Positions 6,434 through 13,908 of a stretch of DNA of 18,003 nucleotides are shown piece by piece. This stretch comes from Caryophanales bacterium UBA7476 (GTDB lineage: Bacteria; Bacillota_I; Bacilli_A; RF39; UBA660), in NCBI GenBank assembly GCA_002477275.1, contig DLOU01000069.1, forward strand, positions 4,137 through 22,139, read 5' to 3'. Each line of letters begins with the position of its first letter. The stretch's first letter is position 1. Made by a program: the position numbers and the translations under genes. The notes under the pieces were generated by a model. That model did not search any database, was not told the origin of the DNA, and saw only the letters and a program-made list of their open reading frames with translations.

Positions 6434-6877
6434 ATGGAATTAAAAGAACGAATTGAAAAACTTAAATATATAGCTCTTGAAATGAAAAATGGGAATTATA
6501 CTATTCTTGGTGATAATATAAGTAATGGAACTGTATTTAAAATACATTTTAGAGGTAATTTAGGAAAAGATTTTTTTGAAAAAGGATTTTTATTTATACC
6601 TGAAGGTTCTGGTATAAAAGAACATACACATACTAATGATATTGAACTTTATAGACTTATTGATGGAAGTTTAAGCGTTGGTGGAGAATTTATGGATTCT
6701 AACATGTGTTTTATAGGTGAAAGTCATAATATAGATACTGCTATTCAAGATACTTTTATTGAAACATTTAAAGTTAGTAAGAAATATTTAGATTTATTAG
6801 GGGATGATTATACTCTTGATAAAGTTAAAACACTTGTAAGAACTTATATAAGAACAGAATATGAAATTGGTTTATAG
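6434..6877 (+). CDS. Small single-domain cupin protein
   Basis: A 147-aa cytosolic protein. Residues 58-78 match the first cupin motif G(X)5HXH(X)4E(X)6G exactly, giving the metal ligands His64, His66 and Glu71. The second motif is visible as FIGESHN with His98 as fourth ligand, although its usual proline is missing. A metal-binding beta-barrel is therefore well supported; the substrate is unknown. The N-terminal ~20 residues are helical and the C-terminal ~40 extend past the barrel. AGGAG at 6422-6426 precedes ATG 6434. It is the first gene of a two-gene unit, 8 nt ahead of a HipA-like kinase. In classic hip loci that slot is held by the HipB DNA-binding antitoxin, but no helix-turn-helix is apparent here. 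A regulatory or small-molecule-sensing role for the kinase is inference. Confidence 0.85.
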   Translation: MELKERIEKLKYIALEMKNGNYTILGDNISNGTVFKIHFRGNLGKDFFEKGFLFIPEGSGIKEHTHTNDIELYRLIDGSLSVGGEFMDSNMCFIGESHNIDTAIQDTFIETFKVSKKYLDLLGDDYTLDKVKTLVRTYIRTEYEIGL

Positions 6878-6885
6878 GGGTTAAT

Positions 6886-7686
6886 ATGATATATCATAGG
6901 AATTCAGATGGAGTAATTGAATTTGACGTATTTGCAAAGAATAAAAGCTTTATAGAATTGGATTCAAAAAAATATTATTACAAAGATACTAATATAAGTG
7001 AGATGTTTAATGAACTTATTGGAAGCGTAATTGCTGAAGAATTTGGTATTGATCATTTAAAATATATTAATGTAATAAATGAAGATGGATTTTTTGGAGT
7101 AATAAGTGAAGATTTTGTAAATGATTATACTTATTTATCTATGGATTCTGTTTTTAAAGATATAATTGGTCTTGATTACATTGGAAATTATCAGAAGTAT
7201 AATAATTTAAAAGATATAAATCTTTGTATTGAGACTAAATTTAATTTAGATTTATCTGATTTTGTTTCTAAATTATTTGTTTTAGATTCTTTAACTGCTA
7301 ATTCAGATAGGCATCCATCTAATTATGGATTTCTTATTAAAGATGGAATAGTTAAACCTGCTCCGGTATTTGATAATGAAATGTTATTGTCTGAAGATGG
7401 ATTAGATAGTCTTTATGGAATAAAAGTTAATAGAGACGATAGATATCCATATGATTATGATATAGAGAGCAATTATTTATATAAATTTTTTCAAAATTAT
7501 AGTAAATATAAAGATTTTTATTTTTCTAAACTACCAATAATAAGTGATGCTAATATTTTAAGAATAATTGAAAGAGTAGAAGATGAATCAAGAATGATTA
7601 TTCCACCGGTATTAAAAGAAGGTATAATTGAAAATTTTAAGTGTAATAATATAATGATTAACAAGGTTATGAAAAAAACGGGATAA
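6886..7686 (+). CDS. HipA-like serine/threonine protein kinase, stand-alone
   Basis: The 266-aa protein has the HipA-type kinase core. Lys33 in YYYKDT is the likely ATP-binding lysine and Glu43 in SEMFNELIGSVIAEEFGI its helix partner; VISEDF (~72-77) suits the hinge. The catalytic loop is LTANSDRHPSNYGFLI with Asp141 and Asn146, and APVFDN supplies the metal-binding Asp163. All key residues are present, so an active kinase is predicted. It is shorter than E. coli HipA (about 440 aa) and lacks its N-terminal domain. It follows a cupin gene by 8 nt, with AGGGG before ATG 6886. The next gene downstream is gltX, which encodes the known target of E. coli HipA. Whether it acts on this GltX is inference. 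Other members of the family phosphorylate different substrates. Confidence 0.85.
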   Translation: MIYHRNSDGVIEFDVFAKNKSFIELDSKKYYYKDTNISEMFNELIGSVIAEEFGIDHLKYINVINEDGFFGVISEDFVNDYTYLSMDSVFKDIIGLDYIGNYQKYNNLKDINLCIETKFNLDLSDFVSKLFVLDSLTANSDRHPSNYGFLIKDGIVKPAPVFDNEMLLSEDGLDSLYGIKVNRDDRYPYDYDIESNYLYKFFQNYSKYKDFYFSKLPIISDANILRIIERVEDESRMIIPPVLKEGIIENFKCNNIMINKVMKKTG

Positions 7687-7709
7687 TTGTTTGAAATTAT
7701 CTTTCTTTT
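7682..7709 (+). terminator. Terminator of the cupin-kinase operon
   Basis: GATAATT (7682-7688), loop GTTTGA, AATTATC (7695-7701), then TTTCTTTT. The loop and 3' arm contain the -35 of the gltX promoter. Confidence 0.7.
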
Positions 7710-7719
7710 ATGATATATT
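7691..7719 (+). promoter_or_regulatory. gltX promoter
   Basis: TTGAAA (7691-7696), a 17-nt spacer and TATATT (7714-7719) preceded by TGA (extended -10). The predicted start near 7726 gives a leader of about 24 nt. The -35 lies inside the terminator hairpin of the kinase operon. Confidence 0.8.
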
Positions 7720-7749
7720 ATGTATGTTTAAATAGAAAAGAGGAATATT

Positions 7750-9402
7750 ATGAATGAAAATGAAAGATTAGAGCTTGCAGAAATATTATTTCCAAATATA
7801 AAAATGACGCGTGAAGAATTAGAAAAAAAATATCCTGAAAGAGAATTAAAAGAAGGAGCTAAGGTAACTAGATTTGCTCCGTCTCCAACAGGATTTATGC
7901 ATGTTGGAAACTTAGAAGGTGCTTTTTTAGATTATGTATTTGCTAAACAAAGTGATGGCGTTTTTTATTTAAGACTTGAAGATACTGATCAAGAAAGATT
8001 TGTTGAAGGTGCTAATGAACTTATTGAAAATACATTAACTATGTATGGTATTATGCCTGAAGAAGGTGCTTTTTCATCTGGTAATTATGGACCTTATGTA
8101 CAAAGTGAAAGAAAAGAGATATATCAAACTTATATTAAAGATTTAATAATAAAAGGACTTGCTTATCCTTGTTTTATGACTAAAGAAGAACTTCAAGAAA
8201 TAAGAGAAGGGCAAGAATTACGAAAAGAGGCAATTGGTGTATATGGACCTTATGCTGCTGATCGTGATTTATCACTTGATGAAGTGAAGAAACATTTAGA
8301 CAATGGAGAAGATTACGTAATTAGAATTAAATCTCCAGGGGAAGTTAATAATACTGTTACTCTTCATGATTTAATTAAAGGTGATATTACAATGCCTGAA
8401 AATATGATTGATGAAGTAATTATGAAAAAAGATGGACTTCCAACATATCATTTTGCTCATGTAGTTGATGATCATTTAATGCATACAACTACAGTTATAA
8501 GAGGAGATGAATGGGTTCCAAGTTATCCTAAACATTTACAATTATGTCAAATACTTGGATTTAAAGTTCCTAAATATGCTCATCATGCACCTCTTACTAA
8601 AAAAGATGAAGAAACAGGAAATATAAGAAAACTTTCAAAAAGAAAAGACCCAGAATTTTCTGTTGGTTATTATCAAGAAGCAGGTATTCCTGTAGAAGGA
8701 GTTAAACTTTTCTTATCAACAATTGTTAATACTAATTTTGAAGAATGGTATTTACAAAATCCTGAAAAAAGCTATTTAGATTTTCCGTTTAGTTTTAAGA
8801 AAATGCCTGTTGGTGGAACACTTTTTGATGTAGAAAAACTAAATAATATTTGTCGTACTTATTTTTCTAGAATATCTGCGGAAGAAATTTATGATATGAG
8901 TTTAGAATATTTTGAAAAATATGATGAAGACTTCTTTAAAGTAATGAAAGATAATAAGGATAAATTAATTGGTTTCTTAGATATTGAAAGAAATGGTAAG
9001 AGACCACGTAAAGATATTGCAACTTTAAAAGATGTTAAGATAGAATCTAGTTATATGTTCTCTGAATATTTCTATGAAGATAAAGAAAAAACATATTCTG
9101 AAATTGATAAAGACTCAGTTGATATAGAAATACTTAATAAATATTTAGATATTTTTGATGAAAAAGATGATAATGATACTTGGTATTCAAAAATTCAAAC
9201 ATTAGCAGATGAAAATGGATATGCCGTTTCTACAAAAGAGTATAAGAATAATCCAGATAACTATAAAGGACATATTGGGGATATTTGTGAAATGATTAGA
9301 CATGTTGTTACAGGTAAAAATCAGACACCTAATCTTTCTAACATTTTGAGTATTTTAGGAAAAGAAGAAATTAAAAAACGTATTGAATTTTTTGAAAAAT
9401 AG
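7750..9402 (+). CDS. gltX: Glutamyl-tRNA synthetase
   Basis: Class I enzyme that attaches glutamate to tRNA-Glu, and in many Firmicutes also to tRNA-Gln for later amidation. The 550-aa length and a ~37-residue N-terminal lead (ending YPERELKEGAKV) match the longer clostridial-type GltX. The ATP site is RFAPSPTGFMHVGN (~38-51), where the HIGH-type motif reads HVGN. LRLEDTDQER (~76-85) and the second signature IRKLSKRKDP (~293-302) follow; Ser296 is the KLSKR serine. The C-terminal helical part reads the anticodon. AGAGG precedes ATG 7750, promoter and terminator flank the gene, and it forms its own unit directly after the HipA-like kinase gene. In E. coli the equivalent KLSKR serine (Ser239) is the HipA phosphorylation site. 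No T-box is seen. Confidence 0.96.
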   Translation: MNENERLELAEILFPNIKMTREELEKKYPERELKEGAKVTRFAPSPTGFMHVGNLEGAFLDYVFAKQSDGVFYLRLEDTDQERFVEGANELIENTLTMYGIMPEEGAFSSGNYGPYVQSERKEIYQTYIKDLIIKGLAYPCFMTKEELQEIREGQELRKEAIGVYGPYAADRDLSLDEVKKHLDNGEDYVIRIKSPGEVNNTVTLHDLIKGDITMPENMIDEVIMKKDGLPTYHFAHVVDDHLMHTTTVIRGDEWVPSYPKHLQLCQILGFKVPKYAHHAPLTKKDEETGNIRKLSKRKDPEFSVGYYQEAGIPVEGVKLFLSTIVNTNFEEWYLQNPEKSYLDFPFSFKKMPVGGTLFDVEKLNNICRTYFSRISAEEIYDMSLEYFEKYDEDFFKVMKDNKDKLIGFLDIERNGKRPRKDIATLKDVKIESSYMFSEYFYEDKEKTYSEIDKDSVDIEILNKYLDIFDEKDDNDTWYSKIQTLADENGYAVSTKEYKNNPDNYKGHIGDICEMIRHVVTGKNQTPNLSNILSILGKEEIKKRIEFFEK

Positions 9403-9421
9403 ACCTTATGGTCTTTTTTTT
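9401..9421 (+). terminator. gltX terminator
   Basis: AGACC (9401-9405), TTAT tetraloop, GGTCT (9410-9414), then a T-run to 9421. It overlaps the TAG stop codon. Confidence 0.88.
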
Positions 9422-9429
9422 GTTATAAT
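9421..9429 (+). promoter_or_regulatory. Extended -10 promoter for pepC
   Basis: TGT followed by a perfect TATAAT (9424-9429), placed immediately after the terminator T-run with no recognisable -35. The predicted start near 9436 gives a leader of about 44 nt. Confidence 0.75.
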
Positions 9430-9479
9430 AAATATGTATAAAAATAATATTTTATAACAATATAAAAGTAGGAGGAATT

Positions 9480-10805
9480 ATGGAAGAAATAAAAAAAGAT
9501 TATTTGGAAAAAGTATTAGAGGAATATAATAATAATCCTATATATAGAATAAGTAGAAGTGCACTTAATAAAACAAAGATTAGTGATTTAGTTAGAGTTG
9601 GAGAAAGAAGTGAATATACTCAAGATCATTTTTCGATTAACTTAGACACTTTGAAAGTTGCAAATCAAAAGAGAAGTGGTAGATGTTGGATTTTTGCTGG
9701 TTTAAATGTTTTAAGGGAAAGTGTTGCTAAAAAATATAATATTGAAAAATTTGAATTATCACAGAATTACGTTGCTTTTTATGATAAGTTAGAAAAATGT
9801 AATTACTTTTTAGATTCAGTTATGGAACTTTTAGATAAAGATAAAGATGATAGACTTCTTTCATTTATATTAACACGTGGTATAGAAGATGGTGGACAAT
9901 GGGATATGTTTGTAAATGTTGTTAAGAAATATGGTGTTGTTCCACAAAGTGTTTATGAAGAAACATATCAGAGTGAGAATACACGAGAAATAGATAACGT
10001 TTTAAATAGATATCTCAGAAAGGTGTGTTTTGAACTTAGAAAATTATATAGAGATGGTAAAGAAAAGGAAATAGATAAACTTAGAGAAGAAAGCATGTCT
10101 AAAATATATAAATTATTATGTAGTTGTTTTGGTGTACCTCCTAAATCATTTTCTTTTGAATATGTAGATAAGGATAAAAAATATAATATTATCAAAGATA
10201 TTACACCACTTGAATTTTTGGAAAAGTATGTAGATGTTAATTTAGATGATTATGTAAGTATAATAAATAGTCCTACTGATGATAAACCATTTGATGAAAC
10301 ATATACTGTTTCATATTTAGGTAATGTTGTTGAGGGTAAAGACATTCTTTATCTTAATTTAGAGATGGATAGATTAAAAGAGCTTGTTATTGAACAACTA
10401 AAAAATAATGAATGTGTTTGGTTTGGTAGTGATTGTAGTAAATATGGAGATAGAGATAAAGGATTATGGGATGATATGAGTTTTAATGAAAAAGATTTAC
10501 TACAGCTTGATTTAGTTATGACAAAACAAGAAATGTTAGATATGAGAGAATCTGCAATGAATCATGCTATGGTTATTACTGGTGTAAATATTGATGAAGA
10601 AAAACCTACAAAGTGGAAAATAGAAAATAGTTGGGGAGAAGAAGCTGGTAATAAAGGATATTATGTAGCTACTGATACATGGTTTGATAATTATGTGTAT
10701 CAAGCTGTAATTAATAAAAAATATTTATCTGATGAAGAAAAAGAAATGTTAGGAAAAACACCTAAAAATCTTTATCCTTGGGATCCTATGGGAACACTTG
10801 CGTAG
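9480..10805 (+). CDS. pepC: Aminopeptidase C / bleomycin hydrolase (peptidase C1B)
   Basis: Cytosolic cysteine aminopeptidase of the papain superfamily that trims N-terminal residues from peptides; family members form hexameric barrels with inward-facing active sites. The catalytic Cys lies in NQKRSGRCWIFAGLNVLRE (~62-80), the His in NHAMVITGVN (~360-369) and the Asn in KIENSWGEEAGNKGYY (~380-395). The 441-aa length matches the family (~440-450). The C-terminus ends YPWDPMGTLA, close to the usual end that reaches into the active site and limits the enzyme to aminopeptidase activity. AGGAGG at 9470-9475 precedes ATG 9480 by only 4 nt. It is a single-gene unit with its own promoter and terminator. 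Role: peptide turnover and amino-acid supply. Confidence 0.96.
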   Translation: MEEIKKDYLEKVLEEYNNNPIYRISRSALNKTKISDLVRVGERSEYTQDHFSINLDTLKVANQKRSGRCWIFAGLNVLRESVAKKYNIEKFELSQNYVAFYDKLEKCNYFLDSVMELLDKDKDDRLLSFILTRGIEDGGQWDMFVNVVKKYGVVPQSVYEETYQSENTREIDNVLNRYLRKVCFELRKLYRDGKEKEIDKLREESMSKIYKLLCSCFGVPPKSFSFEYVDKDKKYNIIKDITPLEFLEKYVDVNLDDYVSIINSPTDDKPFDETYTVSYLGNVVEGKDILYLNLEMDRLKELVIEQLKNNECVWFGSDCSKYGDRDKGLWDDMSFNEKDLLQLDLVMTKQEMLDMRESAMNHAMVITGVNIDEEKPTKWKIENSWGEEAGNKGYYVATDTWFDNYVYQAVINKKYLSDEEKEMLGKTPKNLYPWDPMGTLA

Positions 10806-10817
10806 TGTTCTTTTTTT
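10792..10817 (+). terminator. pepC terminator
   Basis: GAACACT (10792-10798) pairs with AGTGTTC (10804-10810) around a 5-nt loop, followed by seven T. The stem lies in the last codons and stop of pepC. Confidence 0.88.
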
Positions 10818-10873
10818 ATATAAATTAATATAATTTATTATAATATTTTGAAATTCCAAATTCTTTTTTTTCA

Positions 10874-10903
10874 TTTACTTGTATATAATATTCATGATAT
10901 AAT
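10874..10903 (+). promoter_or_regulatory. Promoter region of the zinc-ribbon/TPM operon, two -10 elements
   Basis: TGA followed by a perfect TATAAT (10898-10903), with TTTACT at 10874-10879 as a possible -35 (18-nt spacer). A second perfect TATAAT stands 14 bases upstream (10884-10889). The downstream element gives a start near 10910 and a leader of about 16 nt. Tandem start sites are possible. The rest of the 120-nt gap (10806-10925) shows only the pepC terminator. Confidence 0.65.
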
Positions 10904-10925
10904 TTTTTTATGATGGAGGTGCAAG

Positions 10926-12011
10926 ATGGCTAAGAAAACAGAGGTTTTAGATAGTAAATGTCCCAATTGTGGGAGTAGAATTACTTTTGATCCTACTTCT
11001 AATAAATGGATTTGTAAGTTTTGTGGTAGTTCATTTACTTTAGAAGAAATACAAAAACATAAAAATGCCAGTAGTGAAGAAAAAAATCAAGCAATAGATG
11101 AAGCAAATGTTGATGATTATGATGATTATATATCATATAATTGTAAAAACTGTGGAGCTGAAATAATAACAGATGCTCAAACAACAGCAACTTTCTGTGT
11201 ATATTGTGGTAATACAGCAATACTAAGAAATAAACTTTCAGGTAAATTTACACCAAGTAGAATTATTCCATTTAAAAAAACACAGGATGACGCAACTGCT
11301 GCATTTTTAAAACTTTCTAAAGGAAGACCACTAGTTCCTAAGAACTTTACAGATCAAAAGAATATAGAAAAAATTAGAGGGATTTATATTCCATTTTGGT
11401 TTCATACTTTTAAGGTTTCAGGTGAATTAGATTTTAGAGGTGAAACATATACACATTGGACTGTTGGTGATACTCATTATACTAAGACAAAAGTATATAA
11501 TATTGAAAGAGAAGGTTCAGTTTTATTTGAAAGTGTTCCAGCTGATGGTTCAACAAGATTTGATGATGCTTTAATGAATACTATACAGCCATATGATTAT
11601 AAAGATTTAGTACCATATAATCATGCATATTTATCTGGTTTTCTTGCTGAAAGATTTGATGTTGAATCAGAGAAAACTAGACCTGTATTAGAAAAAGATG
11701 TAATAGATAACACTAGAAGTTTATTTAAGGGAAGTGCTTCAAAGTATACTATAAAGAGAATTACTAATGATACAATTGCAACTGAAGAGTATAAAAAAGA
11801 ATATGTACTTCTACCAGTTTATATGGTTAATGTTAAGTATATGGGCAAGATGCATACTTTTGCTATGAATGGTCAGACTGGAGAATTTATTGGTGATATA
11901 CCTGTTGATAGAAAAAAAGCAGTTATAATTGCAGTAATACTTTTTCTATCATTATTTGCTATTTTTACTTTAGCAATGTATATTAATGCTAAATTAGGAG
12001 GTGCTGTATGA
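10926..12011 (+). CDS. Double zinc-ribbon protein with C-terminal membrane anchor, 361 aa
   Basis: Two zinc ribbons open the protein: Cys12/Cys15 with Cys30/Cys33 (KCPNCGS, ICKFCGS), and Cys73/Cys76 with Cys91/Cys94 (NCKNCGAE, FCVYCGN). An acidic linker separates them. A large conserved-looking domain follows (~110-325), beginning FTPSRIIPFKKTQDDA and including IRGIYIPFWFHTFKVSGEL. One membrane span lies near residues 333-355. Proteins of this layout are often annotated as TFIIB-type zinc-ribbon proteins, but this is not a transcription factor signature by itself and the function is unknown. The membrane anchor puts the ribbons and the main domain on one face, probably cytosolic (no signal peptide). 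GGAGGTG precedes ATG 10926. The stop overlaps the next gene (ATGA), so it is probably translationally coupled to the TPM-domain gene and the two may work together (inference). Confidence 0.88.
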   Translation: MAKKTEVLDSKCPNCGSRITFDPTSNKWICKFCGSSFTLEEIQKHKNASSEEKNQAIDEANVDDYDDYISYNCKNCGAEIITDAQTTATFCVYCGNTAILRNKLSGKFTPSRIIPFKKTQDDATAAFLKLSKGRPLVPKNFTDQKNIEKIRGIYIPFWFHTFKVSGELDFRGETYTHWTVGDTHYTKTKVYNIEREGSVLFESVPADGSTRFDDALMNTIQPYDYKDLVPYNHAYLSGFLAERFDVESEKTRPVLEKDVIDNTRSLFKGSASKYTIKRITNDTIATEEYKKEYVLLPVYMVNVKYMGKMHTFAMNGQTGEFIGDIPVDRKKAVIIAVILFLSLFAIFTLAMYINAKLGGAV

Positions 12012-12940
12012 AAAAAATAAAACTTTTAATACTTATTTTCTTAGTAGCACTTGTACCTAATGTTTTTGCTAGTACTAATACTCAGGATAGAAATACATTA
12101 GATAATTATGGTGTAAATAAGAAATGGAAAATAACAGATAATAACAAATCAAATGTCTTAAATTCATATAAAGTTGATGCAAGTGAAAAAATATATGACT
12201 TTGCTGATATTTTAACTGATGAAGAAGAACAAAGAGTATATGAAAAATTTATGACTTTTATAAATAAGACAAAAATGGATATGGTTTTTGTATCAATAAA
12301 TAAACCTTATGTTCAGGATTCAGATATAGAAGATTTTGCAGCTGATTTTTATGACTATAATGATTTTGGTATAGATTTTGATAAATATAGTGGTGTTCTT
12401 ATAGTCAGAGATACTTATGAACCTGATCCTTTTTATAATATTTATCTTTTTGGTGAAGCACAACTTTATTTCTATGGCGATAGAACTGAGAATACTTTAG
12501 ATGATATTTATAATTCTTTTCATTCAGGATATTATGAGAACGGTTTAAATACTTTTATTTCAGAATTTACTAGTTATTATGATAGAGGAATTGATAGTTC
12601 ATTAAAATATCATTTTATTGATGAAAATGGTTATATTCGTGAAAAACTTCATATGCCTTGGGTTGGTATTGTTTTTGCTGATCTGCTTGTTGTTTTTATT
12701 GTAATGTTAATATTAGTTAAGAAAAATAAAATGATAACTAAGAAGTTAGATGTTTCTAAGTATTATGATAAAAAAACATTAGTCTTTACAAAGCAAAACG
12801 ATATATTTATAAGTGAACATACTTCAAGTTATACTGTTTCATCAAGTTCTGGAGGCGGACATTCATCAGGTGGTGGATTCCATTCATCTGGAGGATCTTC
12901 TGGAGGAGGTCATTCTTCTGGAGGAGGAAGACATGGATAA
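12008..12940 (+). CDS. TPM-domain membrane protein with Gly/Ser/His-rich tail, 310 aa
   Basis: A signal peptide (ending VPNVFA, cleavage after about residue 21) is followed by a TPM domain (~55-190), starting YDFADILTDEEEQRVYEKF and containing DMVFVSINKPYV and DFDKYSGVLIVRD. One membrane span (~217-237) and a cytosolic segment follow. The last ~40 residues are almost only Gly, Ser and His, with the short unit SSGGGH or SGGG repeated. TPM domains occur in membrane-associated proteins of bacteria and in photosystem II repair factors of plants, and a glycine-rich tail with serines is common in the bacterial ones; histidines here could bind metal (inference). The gene overlaps the zinc-ribbon gene by 4 nt with GGAGGTG just before, marking one operon. 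The biochemical role is unknown. Confidence 0.88.
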   Translation: MKKIKLLILIFLVALVPNVFASTNTQDRNTLDNYGVNKKWKITDNNKSNVLNSYKVDASEKIYDFADILTDEEEQRVYEKFMTFINKTKMDMVFVSINKPYVQDSDIEDFAADFYDYNDFGIDFDKYSGVLIVRDTYEPDPFYNIYLFGEAQLYFYGDRTENTLDDIYNSFHSGYYENGLNTFISEFTSYYDRGIDSSLKYHFIDENGYIREKLHMPWVGIVFADLLVVFIVMLILVKKNKMITKKLDVSKYYDKKTLVFTKQNDIFISEHTSSYTVSSSSGGGHSSGGGFHSSGGSSGGGHSSGGGRHG

Positions 12941-12944
12941 AATT

Positions 12945-12980
12945 AAGAAAAACTAAAAGAAAGTAGTTTTTTCTTTTTTT
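12945..12980 (+). terminator. Terminator of the zinc-ribbon/TPM operon
   Basis: AAGAAAAACTA (12945-12955) pairs with TAGTTTTTTCTT (12964-12975) with one bulged base and an 8-nt A-rich loop, followed by a T-run. Confidence 0.7.
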
Positions 12981-12983
12981 ATT

Positions 12984-12992
12984 TGGTACAAT
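12984..12992 (+). promoter_or_regulatory. Extended -10 promoter of the dnaI operon
   Basis: TGG followed by TACAAT (12987-12992), directly after the terminator T-run. No -35 is recognisable. The predicted start near 12999 falls inside the AGAGAGG ribosome site, so the leader would be about 13 nt. Confidence 0.65.
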
Positions 12993-13011
12993 ATATAGAG
13001 AGGTAATATCT

Positions 13012-13908
13012 ATGGAAGAACTAAAGAACATTGTTAAAACTAAAAATAATAGTAATTTAGAAACTAATTATCATAAAGCTTGTCGTGATAAAGATTTTTC
13101 TAATTATGTTAAAACTTTACCTATAGAAGAGAGTTTATTAATAAAATATACATCTTCTTTAGAAGATTGTGTAAATGAAAGAAAACTATGTAGAAATTGT
13201 CCTGGTATTAAAGAATGTCCTCAATCAGTTAAAGGATATGTTTTAACACCTGAAAAAAATGGTAAAAGAGTAATTTTTTCATATGTTGCTTGTAGTCGTA
13301 AAAGAGAAGAATTATATAAGGATAATGTCACATATTTTGATATAAGTCGTGATGTTAGAGATGCTAATCTAAAAAATGTATTTAAAGATGATAAGGGAAG
13401 ACTTCCTCTTATTAAGTATATAAATGATTTTATAAAAAACTTTGAAAATGATGAAGTTGAATCAAAGGGACTTTATTTAACTGGTTCATTTGGATCAGGT
13501 AAAACGTATATGGTTTCAGCTATATTAAATGAAATGGCTAAAAGAGGAGTTAGAAGTACTATAGTTTATTATCCTGAATTTTTAAGAGATTTAAAAGCTT
13601 CATTTAGTGATAATTATAATGAAAAATTTATTGTTGCTAAAAAAAGTCCTATTCTTTTTATAGATGATATAGGTGCTGAAAATTGTAGTGTTTGGTCTAG
13701 AGATGAAATACTTGGATCAATACTTCAATATAGAATGGAACAGCATTTACCAACTTTCTTTACTTCAAATCTTTCACTTAAAGAATTGGAAGAACATTTA
13801 TCTAATACTTCAAATGGTGTAGAGAAAGTTAAAGCAAGAAGAATTATAGAAAGAATTAAACAATTAACTATTTCAATGGAACTAGTTAGTAAAAACAGGA
13901 GGGACTAA
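13012..13908 (+). CDS. dnaI: Helicase loader DnaI (primosomal AAA+ ATPase)
   Basis: Loads the replicative DNA helicase at the origin and at restart sites in low-GC Gram-positive bacteria. The N-terminal helicase-binding domain carries a cysteine cluster (Cys53, Cys60, Cys63, Cys69, Cys94; motif CRNCPGIKECPQ) fitting the zinc-binding domain of B. subtilis DnaI. The C-terminal AAA+ domain has Walker A GSFGSGKT (158-165), Walker B ILFIDD (214-219) and sensor 1 around PTFFTSNLS. At 298 aa it is close to the ~310 of B. subtilis. The start ATG 13012 is preceded by AGAGAGG. In B. subtilis dnaI follows dnaB and precedes ytxBC-thrS; here dnaB is not upstream, but thrS still lies downstream. It overlaps the ribonuclease gene by one base (TAATG). 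Confidence 0.95.
   Translation: MEELKNIVKTKNNSNLETNYHKACRDKDFSNYVKTLPIEESLLIKYTSSLEDCVNERKLCRNCPGIKECPQSVKGYVLTPEKNGKRVIFSYVACSRKREELYKDNVTYFDISRDVRDANLKNVFKDDKGRLPLIKYINDFIKNFENDEVESKGLYLTGSFGSGKTYMVSAILNEMAKRGVRSTIVYYPEFLRDLKASFSDNYNEKFIVAKKSPILFIDDIGAENCSVWSRDEILGSILQYRMEQHLPTFFTSNLSLKELEEHLSNTSNGVEKVKARRIIERIKQLTISMELVSKNRRD

Noticed and set aside
9968..10195. Minus-strand open frame inside pepC
   Set aside because: Antisense to a well-identified gene; the product is Leu/Ser-rich low complexity without motifs.
11035..11220. Minus-strand open frame opposite the zinc-ribbon gene
   Set aside because: His/Leu-rich shadow of the acidic linker on the coding strand; no start signal.
12850..12940. 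GGA/TCA-rich repetitive stretch as a satellite or CRISPR-like array
   Set aside because: It is the in-frame Gly/Ser/His tail of the TPM protein; repeats are irregular and there are no spacers.
12807..13031. Minus-strand open frame spanning the TPM tail and dnaI start
   Set aside because: It crosses a terminator and promoter that fit the + strand genes and has no supporting features.
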